From NCBI GenBank assembly GCA_017933995.1, contig JAGBKI010000007.1, positions 1 to 64,000 on the forward strand: DNA of 64,000 nucleotides, written 5' to 3'. Below are positions 46,321 to 56,842 of the stretch, piece by piece. This stretch comes from Bacteroidaceae bacterium (GTDB taxonomy: Bacteria > Bacteroidota > Bacteroidia > Bacteroidales > Bacteroidaceae). The notes beneath the pieces were generated by a model. It was not told the DNA's origin. It saw nothing but the letters and a program-made list of their open reading frames with translations, and ran no database searches. The position numbers were made by a program, and so were the translations under genes. Each line of letters starts with the position of its first letter. Positions within the stretch are counted from its first letter, which is position 1.

Positions 46321-47543
46321 TGTCGAAGTGTTCCCCGCGCCGCTGGCTGCAGTTCCTGCGGCAGTTGTTTGTGGGCACGTGCCGGTTGTTCTTTGAAGAG
46401 GACATGGGCGCGGGCGCAAAGGCGCTGACCTACAGCACGCTGATGGGCGTCGTGCCGTTCCTCGCCATCCTCTTCGCCATAGCCAAGGGCTTCGGCTTGC
46501 AGGACTTCATCGAGGGGCGCGTGCGCACCGCCTTCCCCACCGACCCCGAGACCGTCGACACGCTGATGGGCTTCGTGGGAAACTACCTTGACAACACCAA
46601 GAGCGGCGTCTTCATCGGCGTGGGCATCGTCATCCTGCTGTGGAGCCTGCTCACCCTGACCGACAGCATCGAGGGCACGTTCAACAAGATTTGGCAGGTG
46701 AAGCACGACCGCTCCCTCTCGCGCAAACTCACCGACTACACCGCCATGGTCTTCCTGCTGCCCGTGCTGGTGTTCGTGTCGATGGGCTTCTCCGTGTTCC
46801 TCTCCACGTCGGTGGAGAACCTGCCCGACGTCCTCCTGCTGCGCCCCGGGGCGCGCGTGCTGGCTGAACTGATAGGCTACGTCGTGCTGACGTTCACCTT
46901 CGTGATGCTCTACATCTTCCTGCCCAACACCAAGGTGAACCTCGGCAGCGCGCTGCTGGCCAGCGTGTTCACTGCCGTGGTCTTCGACCTGTGGCAGGAC
47001 GCCTACATCGAGGTGCAGAAACTCCTCACGAGCTACAACACCATCTACGGCTCGTTCGCCGCCATACCGCTGTTTATGCTCTGGTGCCTCGTGTCGTGGT
47101 ACATCATCCTGTTCGGCGCCACGATGACCAGCGTGTGCCAGAACGACGTGTCGCTCACGGGCGACACCGCCGCCCACCACACGCGGCGTGGCTTCAACTA
47201 CCTCTGCGTGATGACCGCCGCCATCGTCTGCCGCCGCTTCGTCGACAAGCAGACCGTGCCAAACGCCAAGGCCGTGGCGCGCGAACTCCATCTGAGCGTG
47301 CGCGCCGTGAACCGCGTCTTCGACCGCCTGCGCGGTGCCGCCCTTGTGCACGAGACCACCGGCGAGCGCCACACGGGTTTCGTCCCCTCCGGCGACGTGC
47401 ACGCCTACACCGTGGGCTACGTACTCGACGCACTCGACGGCTCGGGCGAGGACTTCAAGCAGCCCCAGTGGAAGCAACTGCAGGACTACCTCGCCGCCGC
47501 CCGCGATGAGGGTTTCGCCAAGACCAAACTCATTGACCTCTGA
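46311..47543 (+). CDS. YihY/BrkB-family membrane protein with winged-helix tail
   Basis: 410 residues. Six or so transmembrane helices with the family signature ALTYSTLMGVVPFLAILFAI and TYSTL...LWSLLTLTDSIEGTFNKIW, YGSFAAIPLFMLWCLVSWYIILFGA. This family (once called RNase BN) is now regarded as an inner-membrane protein of uncertain function. Residues from about 290 form a soluble region with a winged-helix-like stretch (AVARELHLSVRAVNRVFDRLRGAALV). The ATG at 46311 lies inside the last repeat unit. An in-frame GTG at 46320 is an alternative. Confidence 0.88.
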   Translation: MFIVSKCSPRRWLQFLRQLFVGTCRLFFEEDMGAGAKALTYSTLMGVVPFLAILFAIAKGFGLQDFIEGRVRTAFPTDPETVDTLMGFVGNYLDNTKSGVFIGVGIVILLWSLLTLTDSIEGTFNKIWQVKHDRSLSRKLTDYTAMVFLLPVLVFVSMGFSVFLSTSVENLPDVLLLRPGARVLAELIGYVVLTFTFVMLYIFLPNTKVNLGSALLASVFTAVVFDLWQDAYIEVQKLLTSYNTIYGSFAAIPLFMLWCLVSWYIILFGATMTSVCQNDVSLTGDTAAHHTRRGFNYLCVMTAAIVCRRFVDKQTVPNAKAVARELHLSVRAVNRVFDRLRGAALVHETTGERHTGFVPSGDVHAYTVGYVLDALDGSGEDFKQPQWKQLQDYLAAARDEGFAKTKLIDL

Positions 47544-47550
47544 CCGCCCT

Positions 47551-48423
47551 ATGCCCCTCCTCATTGCCGACAGCGGCAGTACGAAGACCGAGTGGCTGCT
47601 CCGCGACGGCGCGGAAACAATCACCGTCCGCACCGGCGGTATCAACCCCGCGCTGATGGCCGACGCCGACGTGCGCGCAGCCATTGCCGAGGCCGTCTCG
47701 AACGTACTGGCCGCGCGCACCCACGGAAAAGACTCCGACGCGCAGCTGCTATGCGCGCGCGTATATTATTATGGAGCGGGCTGCACGCCCGAACGCATCC
47801 CCGTTGTGGAGCGTGCGCTGCGCGACGTATTGGTTGGGGCGGAAGAAGTTGAGGTGCGCAGCGACCTTGTGGGTGCGGCGCGCGCGCTCGTCGGACGCGG
47901 CGAGGGCATCGCCTGCATCCTCGGCACGGGCGAGGCGTCCTGCCTCTGCCGCGACGGAGAGATTATGGAGCAGACGCCCTCGCTGGGCTACATCCTCGGC
48001 GACGAGGGCAGCGGTGCCGTGCTGGGACGCCTGTTGCTCGGCGCGGTGTTCAAGCGGCAGTTGCCGCAGGCCGTCTGCGACGCTTTCCACGCCGAGTACG
48101 CCCTGACGCAGGCCGAGGCCATCGCCCGCATCTACCGCTCGCCGCAGCCAAACCGCTTCCTTGCTTCGTTCGCTCCCTTTTTGGCCAAGCACCGCGAGGT
48201 AGACGCCGTGTGCGATCTGCTCGTCACGGAGTTCCGCCGCTTCTTCCGCCACAACATTGCCGCCTACAGCCGCCCCGACCTCCCCGTCTCGTTCGTGGGC
48301 AGCGTCGCCCACCACTTCGCTCTTGAACTCCGCGCCGCCGCCCGCGCCGAGGGCTTCTCCGTTGACCGCATCCTCCAAATGCCTCTACCCGCTCTTAGTA
48401 TCTACCACAATTCAACCCCATAA
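47551..48423 (+). CDS. BadF-type sugar kinase (GlcNAc/MurNAc kinase-like)
   Basis: 290 residues of the ASKHA fold: phosphate-1 motif LLIADSGSTKTEW, YYYGAGC, phosphate-2/adenosine GIACILGTGEASCL and GYILGDEGSGAVLGR. BadF/BadG/BcrA-type ATPases of this size in Bacteroidetes are usually N-acetylglucosamine (or N-acetylmuramic acid) kinases in cell-wall recycling. The specificity is inferred. It starts 7 bases after the membrane-protein gene. Confidence 0.85.
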   Translation: MPLLIADSGSTKTEWLLRDGAETITVRTGGINPALMADADVRAAIAEAVSNVLAARTHGKDSDAQLLCARVYYYGAGCTPERIPVVERALRDVLVGAEEVEVRSDLVGAARALVGRGEGIACILGTGEASCLCRDGEIMEQTPSLGYILGDEGSGAVLGRLLLGAVFKRQLPQAVCDAFHAEYALTQAEAIARIYRSPQPNRFLASFAPFLAKHREVDAVCDLLVTEFRRFFRHNIAAYSRPDLPVSFVGSVAHHFALELRAAARAEGFSVDRILQMPLPALSIYHNSTP

Positions 48424-48492
48424 GGTCTTTGCTTGTTTTTGCAAAGCCCACCCGCCTTTTACGCCCCATGCGGGCCGCCGCGCGCCCCGTAA

Positions 48493-50193
<1,701 letters not shown>

Positions 50194-50196
50194 AAT

Positions 50197-50381
50197 CCCA
50201 AATCGGTCATTAGGGTTTGCAGGAGAATGGGTTTTATTTTGAGGGGCTTTTGACTGATGGACGCGAAGGCATAGCGGGCTATGCCGAGCGAGCATCAGTC
50301 AAAAGACACCAAAAGAAAAGCCATTATCCTGCAAAAAGACAAACATAAAAACATACCCGTCGCCCTAATGACCGATTTGGG
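50197..50381. mobile_element. R3, 185-bp MITE-like element, second copy
   Basis: The same 17-bp terminal inverted repeats (50197-50213 and 50365-50381) and exactly the same 185-bp length as 31676-31860, lying in the opposite orientation. No clear flanking direct repeat remains. It begins 3 bases after the ABC-F stop and ends 11 bases before the grpE sigma54 site. Confidence 0.8.
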
Positions 50382-50391
50382 ATTATACCCT

Positions 50392-50408
50392 TTGGCACAA
50401 GTTTTGCT
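50392..50408 (+). promoter_or_regulatory. sigma54 (RpoN) promoter of grpE-dnaJ
   Basis: TTGGCAC-AAGTT-TTGCT matches the -24/-12 consensus TTGGCAC-N5-TTGCW at every specified base, with the GG and GC doublets correctly spaced. The grpE ATG is 24 bases beyond it. Confidence 0.75.
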
Positions 50409-50432
50409 TTCACTACGGCAAAAACAAATGTT

Positions 50433-51023
50433 ATGAGCAAAGAACAAGAGATACCCGTAGAGGCACAGGCCGCTGAGGGCACGGAGCCCGACGTGAAGAT
50501 TATAGAAGAGAGCGTGGACACGCCCGAAGTAGACGCACCCGAAGTGGCCGAGGCCGCCGAGCCTACCACCGAGGAGCGCCTGGCAGCCGCCGAGGCCGAG
50601 ATTGCAGCCCTCAAGGACAAGAACCTGCGCCAGATGGCCGAGTTCGACAACTTCCGCAAACGCACCATTAAGGAGAAGGCCGACCTCATCCTGAACGGCG
50701 GCGAGAAGGTGCTCACCGCCCTGCTGCCCGTGCTCGACGACTTCGAGCGCGCCTTGCAGAACATCGCCAAGAGCGACGACGTGGCCACGCTGCGCGAGGG
50801 TGTGGAGCTGATTGCCTCCAAACTCACCAAGACGCTCGAAGCACAGGGTCTGTCGCGCATCGACACCGACGGCAAGGAGTTCGACACCGACTTCCACGAG
50901 GCCGTGGCCCTCGTACCCGTCCCCGACGCTGCGCAGAAGGGCAAGGTCATCGACTGCGTGCAGAGCGGCTACAAACTCGGCGAAAAAGTCATCCGCCACG
51001 CCAAAGTGGCTGTGGGGCAGTGA
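50433..51023 (+). CDS. grpE: nucleotide exchange factor GrpE
   Basis: 196 residues: an acidic disordered N-terminus, a long coiled-coil helix (LAAAEAEIAALKDKNLRQMAEFDNFRKRT), then the beta-wing with SKLTKTLEAQGL and the C-terminal VIDCVQSGYKLGEKVIRHAKV. Opens the DnaK nucleotide site to release ADP. dnaK itself is not in the window. Followed by dnaJ. Confidence 0.97.
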   Translation: MSKEQEIPVEAQAAEGTEPDVKIIEESVDTPEVDAPEVAEAAEPTTEERLAAAEAEIAALKDKNLRQMAEFDNFRKRTIKEKADLILNGGEKVLTALLPVLDDFERALQNIAKSDDVATLREGVELIASKLTKTLEAQGLSRIDTDGKEFDTDFHEAVALVPVPDAAQKGKVIDCVQSGYKLGEKVIRHAKVAVGQ

Positions 51024-51024
51024 C

Positions 51025-51166
51025 GGCCTCACCCCCGCCCCCTCTCCAAAGGAAGAGGGGAATATTTTGTGCCATTCCCTGAACAAAGCATCCACAAACC
51101 TATAACGGCCAAAGCCCGCAACCACTCCCCTCTCCCTCCCCTTGTAGAGGAACTGGGGGCGAGGCC
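51025..51166. repeat. palindromic element between grpE and dnaJ
   Basis: 142 bp whose ends GGCCTCACCCCCG and CTGGGGGCGAGGCC are near-complementary, with inner CCCCTCT / AGAGGGG words. It fills the whole gap inside the chaperone operon and could act as a stability or attenuation hairpin. Confidence 0.65.
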
Positions 51167-51175
51167 ACAGAATTT

Positions 51176-52315
51176 ATGGATTTCTACGAAACACTTGGCG
51201 TCGCGAAGACGGCCACGGCAGACGAGATTAAGAAGGCGTACCGCAAGGCCGCGCTGAAATACCACCCCGACCGCAACCCCGGCGACAAGGAGGCCGAGGA
51301 GAAGTTCAAGCAGGCCGCCCGCGCCTACGAGGTGTTGAGCGACCCGCAGAAGCGTGCGCGCTACGACCAGTTCGGCGAGGCCGGGCTGGGCGGTGCAGGC
51401 GGCTTCAGCGCGGAGGGCATGGACCTCAACGACATCTTCTCCCACTTCGGCTCGATGTTCGAGGAGTGGGGCATCGGCGGCTTCGGCGGTTTCGGAGGCG
51501 GCGGCAGACACGGCGCGCGCTACAAAGGCAGCGACCTGCGCCTCAAGGTGTCGCTCACGCTCAGCGAGATACAGCACGGCGTCACCAAGAAGTTCAAGGT
51601 GCGCAAGGACGTCGCCTGCACCCACTGCCACGGCACGGGCTGTGCCGACGGCGCACAGCCGTCCACCTGCCCCGAGTGCGGCGGGCGCGGCGTGGTCATC
51701 ACCGCGCGCCGCACGATGCTCGGCATGATGCAGGTGCAGGAAGCCTGCCCGCGCTGCCACGGCGAGGGCACCGTCATCGACCGCCCCTGCCCCCACTGCC
51801 ACGGCAACGGCGTGGAGCGTGGCGAGGAGGTGGTCGAGATAGAACTGCCCAAGGGCCTGGCCGACGGTATGATTATGACCGTGCGCGGCAAGGGCAACGC
51901 CGCTCCCCACCAGGGCGTGCCGGGCGACATACAGGTGCTGGTCAGCGAGGAGCCACATCCCGAACTCATCCGCGACGGCGACGACCTGGTCTACAACCTG
52001 CTGCTCAGCGTGCCGCAGGCCGTGCTGGGCACGGAGGTCGAAGTACCCACCGTCGACGGCAAGGCGCGCATCAAGGTGGCGCCCGGCACACAGCCTGGCA
52101 CCGCGCTCTTCCTGCGCGGTAAGGGGCTGCCCCGCGTCAATTCCTACCACACGGGCGACATCGTGGTGAACATCAGCGTCTACATCCCCGAGCGCGTCAG
52201 CGACGAGGAGCGCGCCTTCTACGAGAAACAGTGCCAGCAAAGCGGCACACACAATTGTTCTAAGTCCGTCAAGGACAAGATATTCTCCACCTTCCGCCGC
52301 TATTTCGAAAAATAA
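51176..52315 (+). CDS. dnaJ: chaperone DnaJ (type I Hsp40)
   Basis: 379 residues. The J domain (2-65) has the HPD triad in [12 protein letters not shown] Gly/Phe-rich linker follows, then four zinc-binding repeats [24 protein letters not shown] and CPHCHGNG (about 145-220) and the C-terminal substrate domain. It presents unfolded protein to DnaK and stimulates its ATPase. Ends at a strong hairpin. Confidence 0.98.
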   Translation: MDFYETLGVAKTATADEIKKAYRKAALKYHPDRNPGDKEAEEKFKQAARAYEVLSDPQKRARYDQFGEAGLGGAGGFSAEGMDLNDIFSHFGSMFEEWGIGGFGGFGGGGRHGARYKGSDLRLKVSLTLSEIQHGVTKKFKVRKDVACTHCHGTGCADGAQPSTCPECGGRGVVITARRTMLGMMQVQEACPRCHGEGTVIDRPCPHCHGNGVERGEEVVEIELPKGLADGMIMTVRGKGNAAPHQGVPGDIQVLVSEEPHPELIRDGDDLVYNLLLSVPQAVLGTEVEVPTVDGKARIKVAPGTQPGTALFLRGKGLPRVNSYHTGDIVVNISVYIPERVSDEERAFYEKQCQQSGTHNCSKSVKDKIFSTFRRYFEK

Positions 52316-52335
52316 GTGGCTCTATAGGAAAGTCC

Positions 52336-52366
52336 AAGGGCGGCATCCGTTCGGATGTCGCCCTTT
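52336..52366. terminator. shared terminator of dnaJ and comF
   Basis: AAGGGCGGCATCC / GGATGTCGCCCTT stem-loop followed by TTATT on the plus strand, between convergent genes. Its last base overlaps the comF stop codon. Confidence 0.75.
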
Positions 52367-53103
52367 TATTCTGCCCTCTCCTCAAAGACGTTGAGATGCA
52401 TCCCCGCGAGCGACAAGCCCAGCACGCTGAAGCGCACGTCGCCTGTCCCGACAAGCGCCTCCGCGCACGAATGCAACGTAGCTCCGGTGGTTATCACGTC
52501 GTCCACCAAGAGCCAGTGGCCTCCCGCCACAGCCTCTTTGGATTTTATGCGAAACACTCCTTTAACGTTTTCGCGGCGCTCCCGGTGGTTGCGCTGTGTC
52601 TGCGTAGGGTTGTTCACGGTTCGCACGATTAAATCCGTGCGCACCGGGATTCCCGTCACGTCGGCCAGGCCGAGGGCGATGTGGAGGCTTTGGTTATAGC
52701 CGCGCTGATGTTCCTTTTTGAAATGGAGCGGCACGGGCACAATGCCGTCCACGCCGTCAAAGAAACCCGTTCCGTCGAGGTCGTAGGCCATATCGCGTCC
52801 CAGATAACGCCCCAAGCGAGGACGGGCGTGATACTTCAGGAGCAGAACAAGGCGCTGCACGTCGTTGCCTTCGCGATAAATCAGATAGGCCGAGGCACGC
52901 TGTAGGCCGTCGAGGTCGTAGAACAACCGCTCGACCGCATTGCCCGCCCGGGCACGCAAGCGGGTATAAGGAAGGCTTAGACGACAGGTTGCGCACACCG
53001 CCTCTTCGCCCTCGCCGAGCAAACTGCCGCACAGCGCGCAACGTTCGGGAAAAAGCAGGTGCCACGCGGCGCGGGCATAGCGAGCAAGGCGGTGTCGTTC
53101 CAT
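52366..53103 (-). CDS. comF: ComF-family phosphoribosyltransferase
   Basis: 245 residues. N-terminal zinc cysteines CALC and CATC, IVPVPLHFKKEHQRGYNQS, and the PRPP loop HWLLVDDVITTGATL. Homologues are needed for late steps of DNA uptake in competent bacteria. The enzymatic substrate is unknown. The next gene upstream ends 2 bases before it, so the two are probably co-transcribed. Confidence 0.93.
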   Translation of the reverse strand: MERHRLARYARAAWHLLFPERCALCGSLLGEGEEAVCATCRLSLPYTRLRARAGNAVERLFYDLDGLQRASAYLIYREGNDVQRLVLLLKYHARPRLGRYLGRDMAYDLDGTGFFDGVDGIVPVPLHFKKEHQRGYNQSLHIALGLADVTGIPVRTDLIVRTVNNPTQTQRNHRERRENVKGVFRIKSKEAVAGGHWLLVDDVITTGATLHSCAEALVGTGDVRFSVLGLSLAGMHLNVFEERAE

Positions 53104-53105
53104 TT

Positions 53106-54185
53106 CTATTGCGACGTGTCGGGCAGCGTGTTAAACATGTGGCAGCGCGGACACTTGGCGGGCAATGTCGCCAAGAGTGCGCCGCAATTGCCACACTGGT
53201 AGCGCGGGCGGTGCCATGCCCGCCACCAGGCATAGGCCAGCACACCCCAGTAGGCCAACAGCAGGACGTAGCCCAGGTAGATAAACTCCGTCGTCAGCGA
53301 GAAGCCGACGTTCACCAGCACGCAGCGCGCAGCAAGTTCCACGAGGAAACACGCACTCTCCTTGGGCGGCAGGCGGCGCCACACGTCGTCGAGCACGGCG
53401 ATGGATGCCACCACGAGCAACCACGTCGAAGCAAGGAACACGGCCAACACCAGTGGAAGCCCAGGGGCAAGCGGGTTGAGTGTGGGGTTGAAATAAAATT
53501 CTGTCCACGTATGCGGGGCGAAGTGCCACACGGCGGCGTAGAGCACACCGCAGAGCGACACCGCCGCGCGCAGCAGCAGGGGATACGGGCTGCCTTGCAA
53601 GCGCAACACGAGTTGCCACGACCGCCGCCGATAAGCGAACAAGGCGATTACGCCGATGGCCAGCAGCGCACCGGCAATGTTAATGGGTCCGTGCCAACGG
53701 CTGAAAAGGTGAATCCAGTGCGATATGGGATCGTTTGGCGCGGCGCTGGCCAGCAGTTCCGCCTCCTTTGTCCAACCTGCCGCCCCGCCCGGCGCGGTGA
53801 CGTAGACCCACACGCTGTCGGCGGTGGAGTCGGCGGCAATGGTGAACGAGGCGGCGGTGAGCGTCGTGCCTGTGGGTAGCACAAAGGTGTCGGGCAGCAC
53901 GACGGGAGCCGTGCGCAGCGCGTCGGCATCGTCGCTCTGCGGTTGCAACATCACGGGCGAGTCGACGGCATAGACCCTAAGGCTGTCGTCTGTGCGAAAC
54001 AGATGGCCGCGCCAGTAATGGTGGCGCGCCACAAAGGCCGCGCTGTCGAGCATTCCCACGCTGTCGGTGATTTCCGTGCCTGCGGGCGTGCCGCCGCTGT
54101 AGTGGCAGGCGGCTAAAAGGGGCAGCGCCATGGCCACACCGAGCAACGCACGCAGCAGGCGGAATGCACACCGCCGTTTTTTCAT
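53106..54185 (-). CDS. membrane lipoprotein with C-terminal zinc ribbon
   Basis: 359 residues from the ATG at 54185. The signal ends in a lipobox (LPLLAAC). A periplasmic part with an SH3-like pattern (about 35-150, VYVTAPGGAAGWTKEAELL) precedes about five transmembrane helices (170-325), and the C-terminus has a zinc ribbon CGNCG...CPRCH. This mix is unusual. No named family is recognised. A membrane-associated sensor or scaffold is conceivable. The stop is 2 bases from the comF start. Confidence 0.7.
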   Translation of the reverse strand: MKKRRCAFRLLRALLGVAMALPLLAACHYSGGTPAGTEITDSVGMLDSAAFVARHHYWRGHLFRTDDSLRVYAVDSPVMLQPQSDDADALRTAPVVLPDTFVLPTGTTLTAASFTIAADSTADSVWVYVTAPGGAAGWTKEAELLASAAPNDPISHWIHLFSRWHGPINIAGALLAIGVIALFAYRRRSWQLVLRLQGSPYPLLLRAAVSLCGVLYAAVWHFAPHTWTEFYFNPTLNPLAPGLPLVLAVFLASTWLLVVASIAVLDDVWRRLPPKESACFLVELAARCVLVNVGFSLTTEFIYLGYVLLLAYWGVLAYAWWRAWHRPRYQCGNCGALLATLPAKCPRCHMFNTLPDTSQ

Positions 54186-54210
54186 TTCCGGGTGTCCTGT
54201 TTCCATTAGG

Positions 54211-56052
54211 CTATCGTGAAGAGTCTTTCGCGTTCTTTCTGCCGACCATCACGCGCATTTCGCAACGCGCGCAGTCGAAATCCAAGGGGAAGGCTCGTCC
54301 GTCGGGCAGGGCGAGCGACAGCGGCGGCACCAGTCTGTGCGCCCCGCCCTCGCGCAGGCAGGCACCCAGTTCACGCCGCAGGCAGTAGCGACAGGTCATC
54401 AGCACCGCCCCAGGTGCTTCCCGCAACTCGTAGGCAGGGACTACAGTCTGCGCACCGCCGTCTTTGTAATACGCCGCCGCTTCAGCGTTGGCCACGTTGT
54501 GCTCATAGCCGATACGCGCGGGCTGGCAGGATGGTGCTGCGGCGCGCACGGTGCGCACGGGACGGCGATAGGCCGCTTCGTGGGCGGCTGTGAGGCGTTC
54601 GGCCAGTTCGCGCCGCCAAGCCGAAAGCACACTGGCCGGGATGAAACAGGCGGTGCGCACGTCGGTCTCCACCACGCGCCACGCCGTGCCGCCCCAGCGC
54701 GACAGCTGGCGGGCAATCTGCTCACGCTGTGGGGTCTCGGCAGGTGTGTGAGCCAGCGTCTTGCACAACTCCACACGGATGCCCGCTTCATCAGTGGCTG
54801 TAAGGGAAAAACCGTCGGCTGTCTCGTCCAGGCGCAGACGGAGTGCCATGGTGCGCAAGGCGGTGGGGCGCGACAGTTGGCGCTCGAAAGCCGCGTCGTG
54901 GTTGCGCCAGAGGACAGTGCCGGGCTGCGGCGACACCAGGCGGTGGGGACTGACGCGCCCGCCCTCGACTTTGTTCACTCGGAAGCCCTGCAACGTGCCG
55001 TCGGCAGCGACATAGCACAGCCCGTCGCCCGCCTGCAACGTTTCGCCTCCGTCAAGCGCCACCTCCAGCGCCCCGCGCCGCACAGCCTCCACGCGCCCGA
55101 TGCGTTTGCCGCGCGAAGCCGGGCTTTCGGGCGAGGCCATCGGCCCGCTGGGGGTGTGGAGGAAATATTCCGTAAAGCCACGGTTGAAGGAGCGCGCGGG
55201 GTCGGGCGTGAAACTGACGCTGCTTTCGCCAAAACTGCTACGGCGGAACTCCGTCGGTCGGCGGGCAATGATGGCGTCGAGCACACGGCGATAGTGCGCC
55301 ACAGTGTTTTTCACATAGGCCGTGTCCTTGAGGCGCCCCTCTATCTTGAACGACGACACGCCCGCGTCCATCATCGCCTCGACCGAGTCCGTGCGATTCA
55401 TGTCGCGGAGCGACAGCAGGTGGCGCCCGCGCGCCACCGCGCGCCCGCGTCCGTCCCTCAGGTCGAACGCCAGACGGCAGAACTGCGCGCACTCTCCACG
55501 GTTGGCCGAACGGGCGAAACAGTGCTGCGAGGCATAGCAACGACCGCTGTAGCTCACACAGAGCGCACCGTGTACGAAAGCCTCCAACGGCACGTCCACC
55601 GCGCGGTGGATGGCCGCTATTTCGGGCAACGACAGTTCGCGCGCCACGACGATTTGCGAAAAACCCGCCGCAGCGAGTTCGCGCGCCTTTTCGGGCGTGC
55701 GGTTGTCGGTTTGCGTCGAAGCATGGAGCGCAATGGGCGGCAAGTCCATCCGCAGCAACGCCATGTCCTGCACAATGAGGGCGTCGGCACCAGCCTCGTA
55801 GAGCTGCGCGGCAAGCCGCTGCGCCTCCCGCAGTTCGCTGTCGTAAAGAATGGTGTTGAGCGCCACGTAGACACGCGCGCCATAGAGGTGGGCGAAACGG
55901 CACACCGACGCGATGTCCTCCACACCGACGCCCGCCGCAGCCCGCGCGCCGAAACGGGGCGCGCCGATATACACCGCGTCAGCCCCGTGAAGAATGGCCT
56001 CACGGGCTGTCTGCGCGTCGCGAGCGGGAGCCAGCAATTCTATCTCTCTCAT
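54211..56052 (-). CDS. U32-family protein, RlhA-like with DUF3656
   Basis: 613 residues. The N-terminal TIM-barrel U32 part begins ELLAPARDAQTAREAILHGADAVYIG and contains the iron-sulfur/RNA-hydroxylation Cys set in FVHGALCVSYSGRCYASQH...GECAQFCR. The long C-terminal extension is DUF3656-like. This architecture is that of RlhA (23S rRNA C2501 hydroxylation, prephenate-dependent in E. coli) rather than TrhP or collagenase-type U32. The function is transferred from the family. Preceded by an R6 promoter. Confidence 0.85.
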   Translation of the reverse strand: MREIELLAPARDAQTAREAILHGADAVYIGAPRFGARAAAGVGVEDIASVCRFAHLYGARVYVALNTILYDSELREAQRLAAQLYEAGADALIVQDMALLRMDLPPIALHASTQTDNRTPEKARELAAAGFSQIVVARELSLPEIAAIHRAVDVPLEAFVHGALCVSYSGRCYASQHCFARSANRGECAQFCRLAFDLRDGRGRAVARGRHLLSLRDMNRTDSVEAMMDAGVSSFKIEGRLKDTAYVKNTVAHYRRVLDAIIARRPTEFRRSSFGESSVSFTPDPARSFNRGFTEYFLHTPSGPMASPESPASRGKRIGRVEAVRRGALEVALDGGETLQAGDGLCYVAADGTLQGFRVNKVEGGRVSPHRLVSPQPGTVLWRNHDAAFERQLSRPTALRTMALRLRLDETADGFSLTATDEAGIRVELCKTLAHTPAETPQREQIARQLSRWGGTAWRVVETDVRTACFIPASVLSAWRRELAERLTAAHEAAYRRPVRTVRAAAPSCQPARIGYEHNVANAEAAAYYKDGGAQTVVPAYELREAPGAVLMTCRYCLRRELGACLREGGAHRLVPPLSLALPDGRAFPLDFDCARCEMRVMVGRKNAKDSSR

Positions 56053-56071
56053 CGGTTTCGGCCTTGCCCTG

Positions 56072-56101
56072 CAAAGTTACGACAAAACGAGCGCAGAGCA
56101 A
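56072..56101 (-). promoter_or_regulatory. R6 promoter of the U32 gene
   Basis: TTG-N19-TAACTTTG on the minus strand, in the same 31-bp context as the DUF2520 promoter. About 20 bases before the U32 ATG. Upstream is the hairpin GAAAACAAGTTTTC and the shared CACTCGGCATAGCAAG word. Confidence 0.7.
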
Positions 56102-56163
56102 GCAGAAAACTTGTTTTCGTGCTTGCTATGCCGAGTGCAAGTAACTTCGGCGGAGTCTGTGTT

Positions 56164-56308
56164 GCGAAAAACTATCTGCGGGAGAGGCGCGCCCAACCCC
56201 AGCGGGGTTGAAGATGATAGGCCGGGGCAGCGCCCCGGTAACACCACCGGAAAAACCAACCTCGGAGAGGTTGCACAGACACCCGCCCCTACTTCGTTTT
56301 CTGTGCAA
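56164..56308. repeat. R1 element, truncated; 145-bp direct repeat copy 1
   Basis: Begins GCGAAAAACTATCTGCGGGA, then AACCCCAGCGGGGTT and GGCCGGGGCAGCGCCCCGG. The whole 145 bp recurs at 56590-56734 with one difference seen. Confidence 0.85.
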
Positions 56309-56338
56309 GTAGAGGTTACTTGATAACAGAACCGCACA

Positions 56339-56591
56339 GCGTAAGACGCTGGAAGCGTCGCCCCCTCTGTAACCGCTGGTTCGCGAAGTGGAACGGAGCG
56401 AACCAGCGGCTGGCGGCTATCCGTCGAATGCACGCTGGAAGCGTCGCCCACAAGCGCAAAAAGTTTCTCCTTCCCGTCGTGGGGCACGCTTTCAGCGTGC
56501 ATTCGGTGGTGCGCTGCCTGCCGCAGGTGCGCTCCGTTACACTACGCGCACCAGCGGTTACAGAGGGGGTGACGCTTCCAGCGTCTTACGC
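56339..56591. mobile_element. R2 palindromic MITE-like element
   Basis: About 250 bp whose ends are near-perfect inverted repeats of about 40 bp (56342-56381 and 56549-56588, one mismatch), opening TAAGACGCTGGAAGCGTC. Inside is a further pair GCACGCTGGAAGCGTC / GGCACGCTTTCAGCGTGC. No coding capacity. Confidence 0.8.
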
Positions 56592-56814
56592 GAAAAACTA
56601 TCTGCGGGAGAGGCGCGCCCAACCCCAGCGGGGTTGAAGATGATAGGCCGGGGCAGCGCCCCGGTAACACCACCAGAAAAACCAACCTCGGAGAGGTTGC
56701 ACAGACACCCGCCCCTACTTCGTTTTCTGTGCAACCCCGCTGGGGTTGACCTTATGTGCCGCTACTTATCCGGGGCGTTGCCCCGGCCTATTATCTGTAA
56801 CCCCCGCCGGGGTT
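56590..56814. repeat. R1 element, full; 145-bp direct repeat copy 2
   Basis: The complete nested palindrome, running from AACCCCAGCGGGGTT at 56621 to CCCCGCCGGGGTT at 56814. Inner arms GGCCGGGGCAGCGCCCCGG and CCGGGGCGTTGCCCCGG. Confidence 0.85.
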
Positions 56815-56842
56815 AAGCCCCATTTGCAAAAATCTACATAGG

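Noticed and set aside
47751-47785. CGCGCGTATATTATTATGGAG inside the sugar kinase as a repeat shared with 13380 and 18890
   Set aside because: Here it encodes the conserved YYYGAGC motif in frame, and the resemblance to the other AT-rich spots is short and may be chance.
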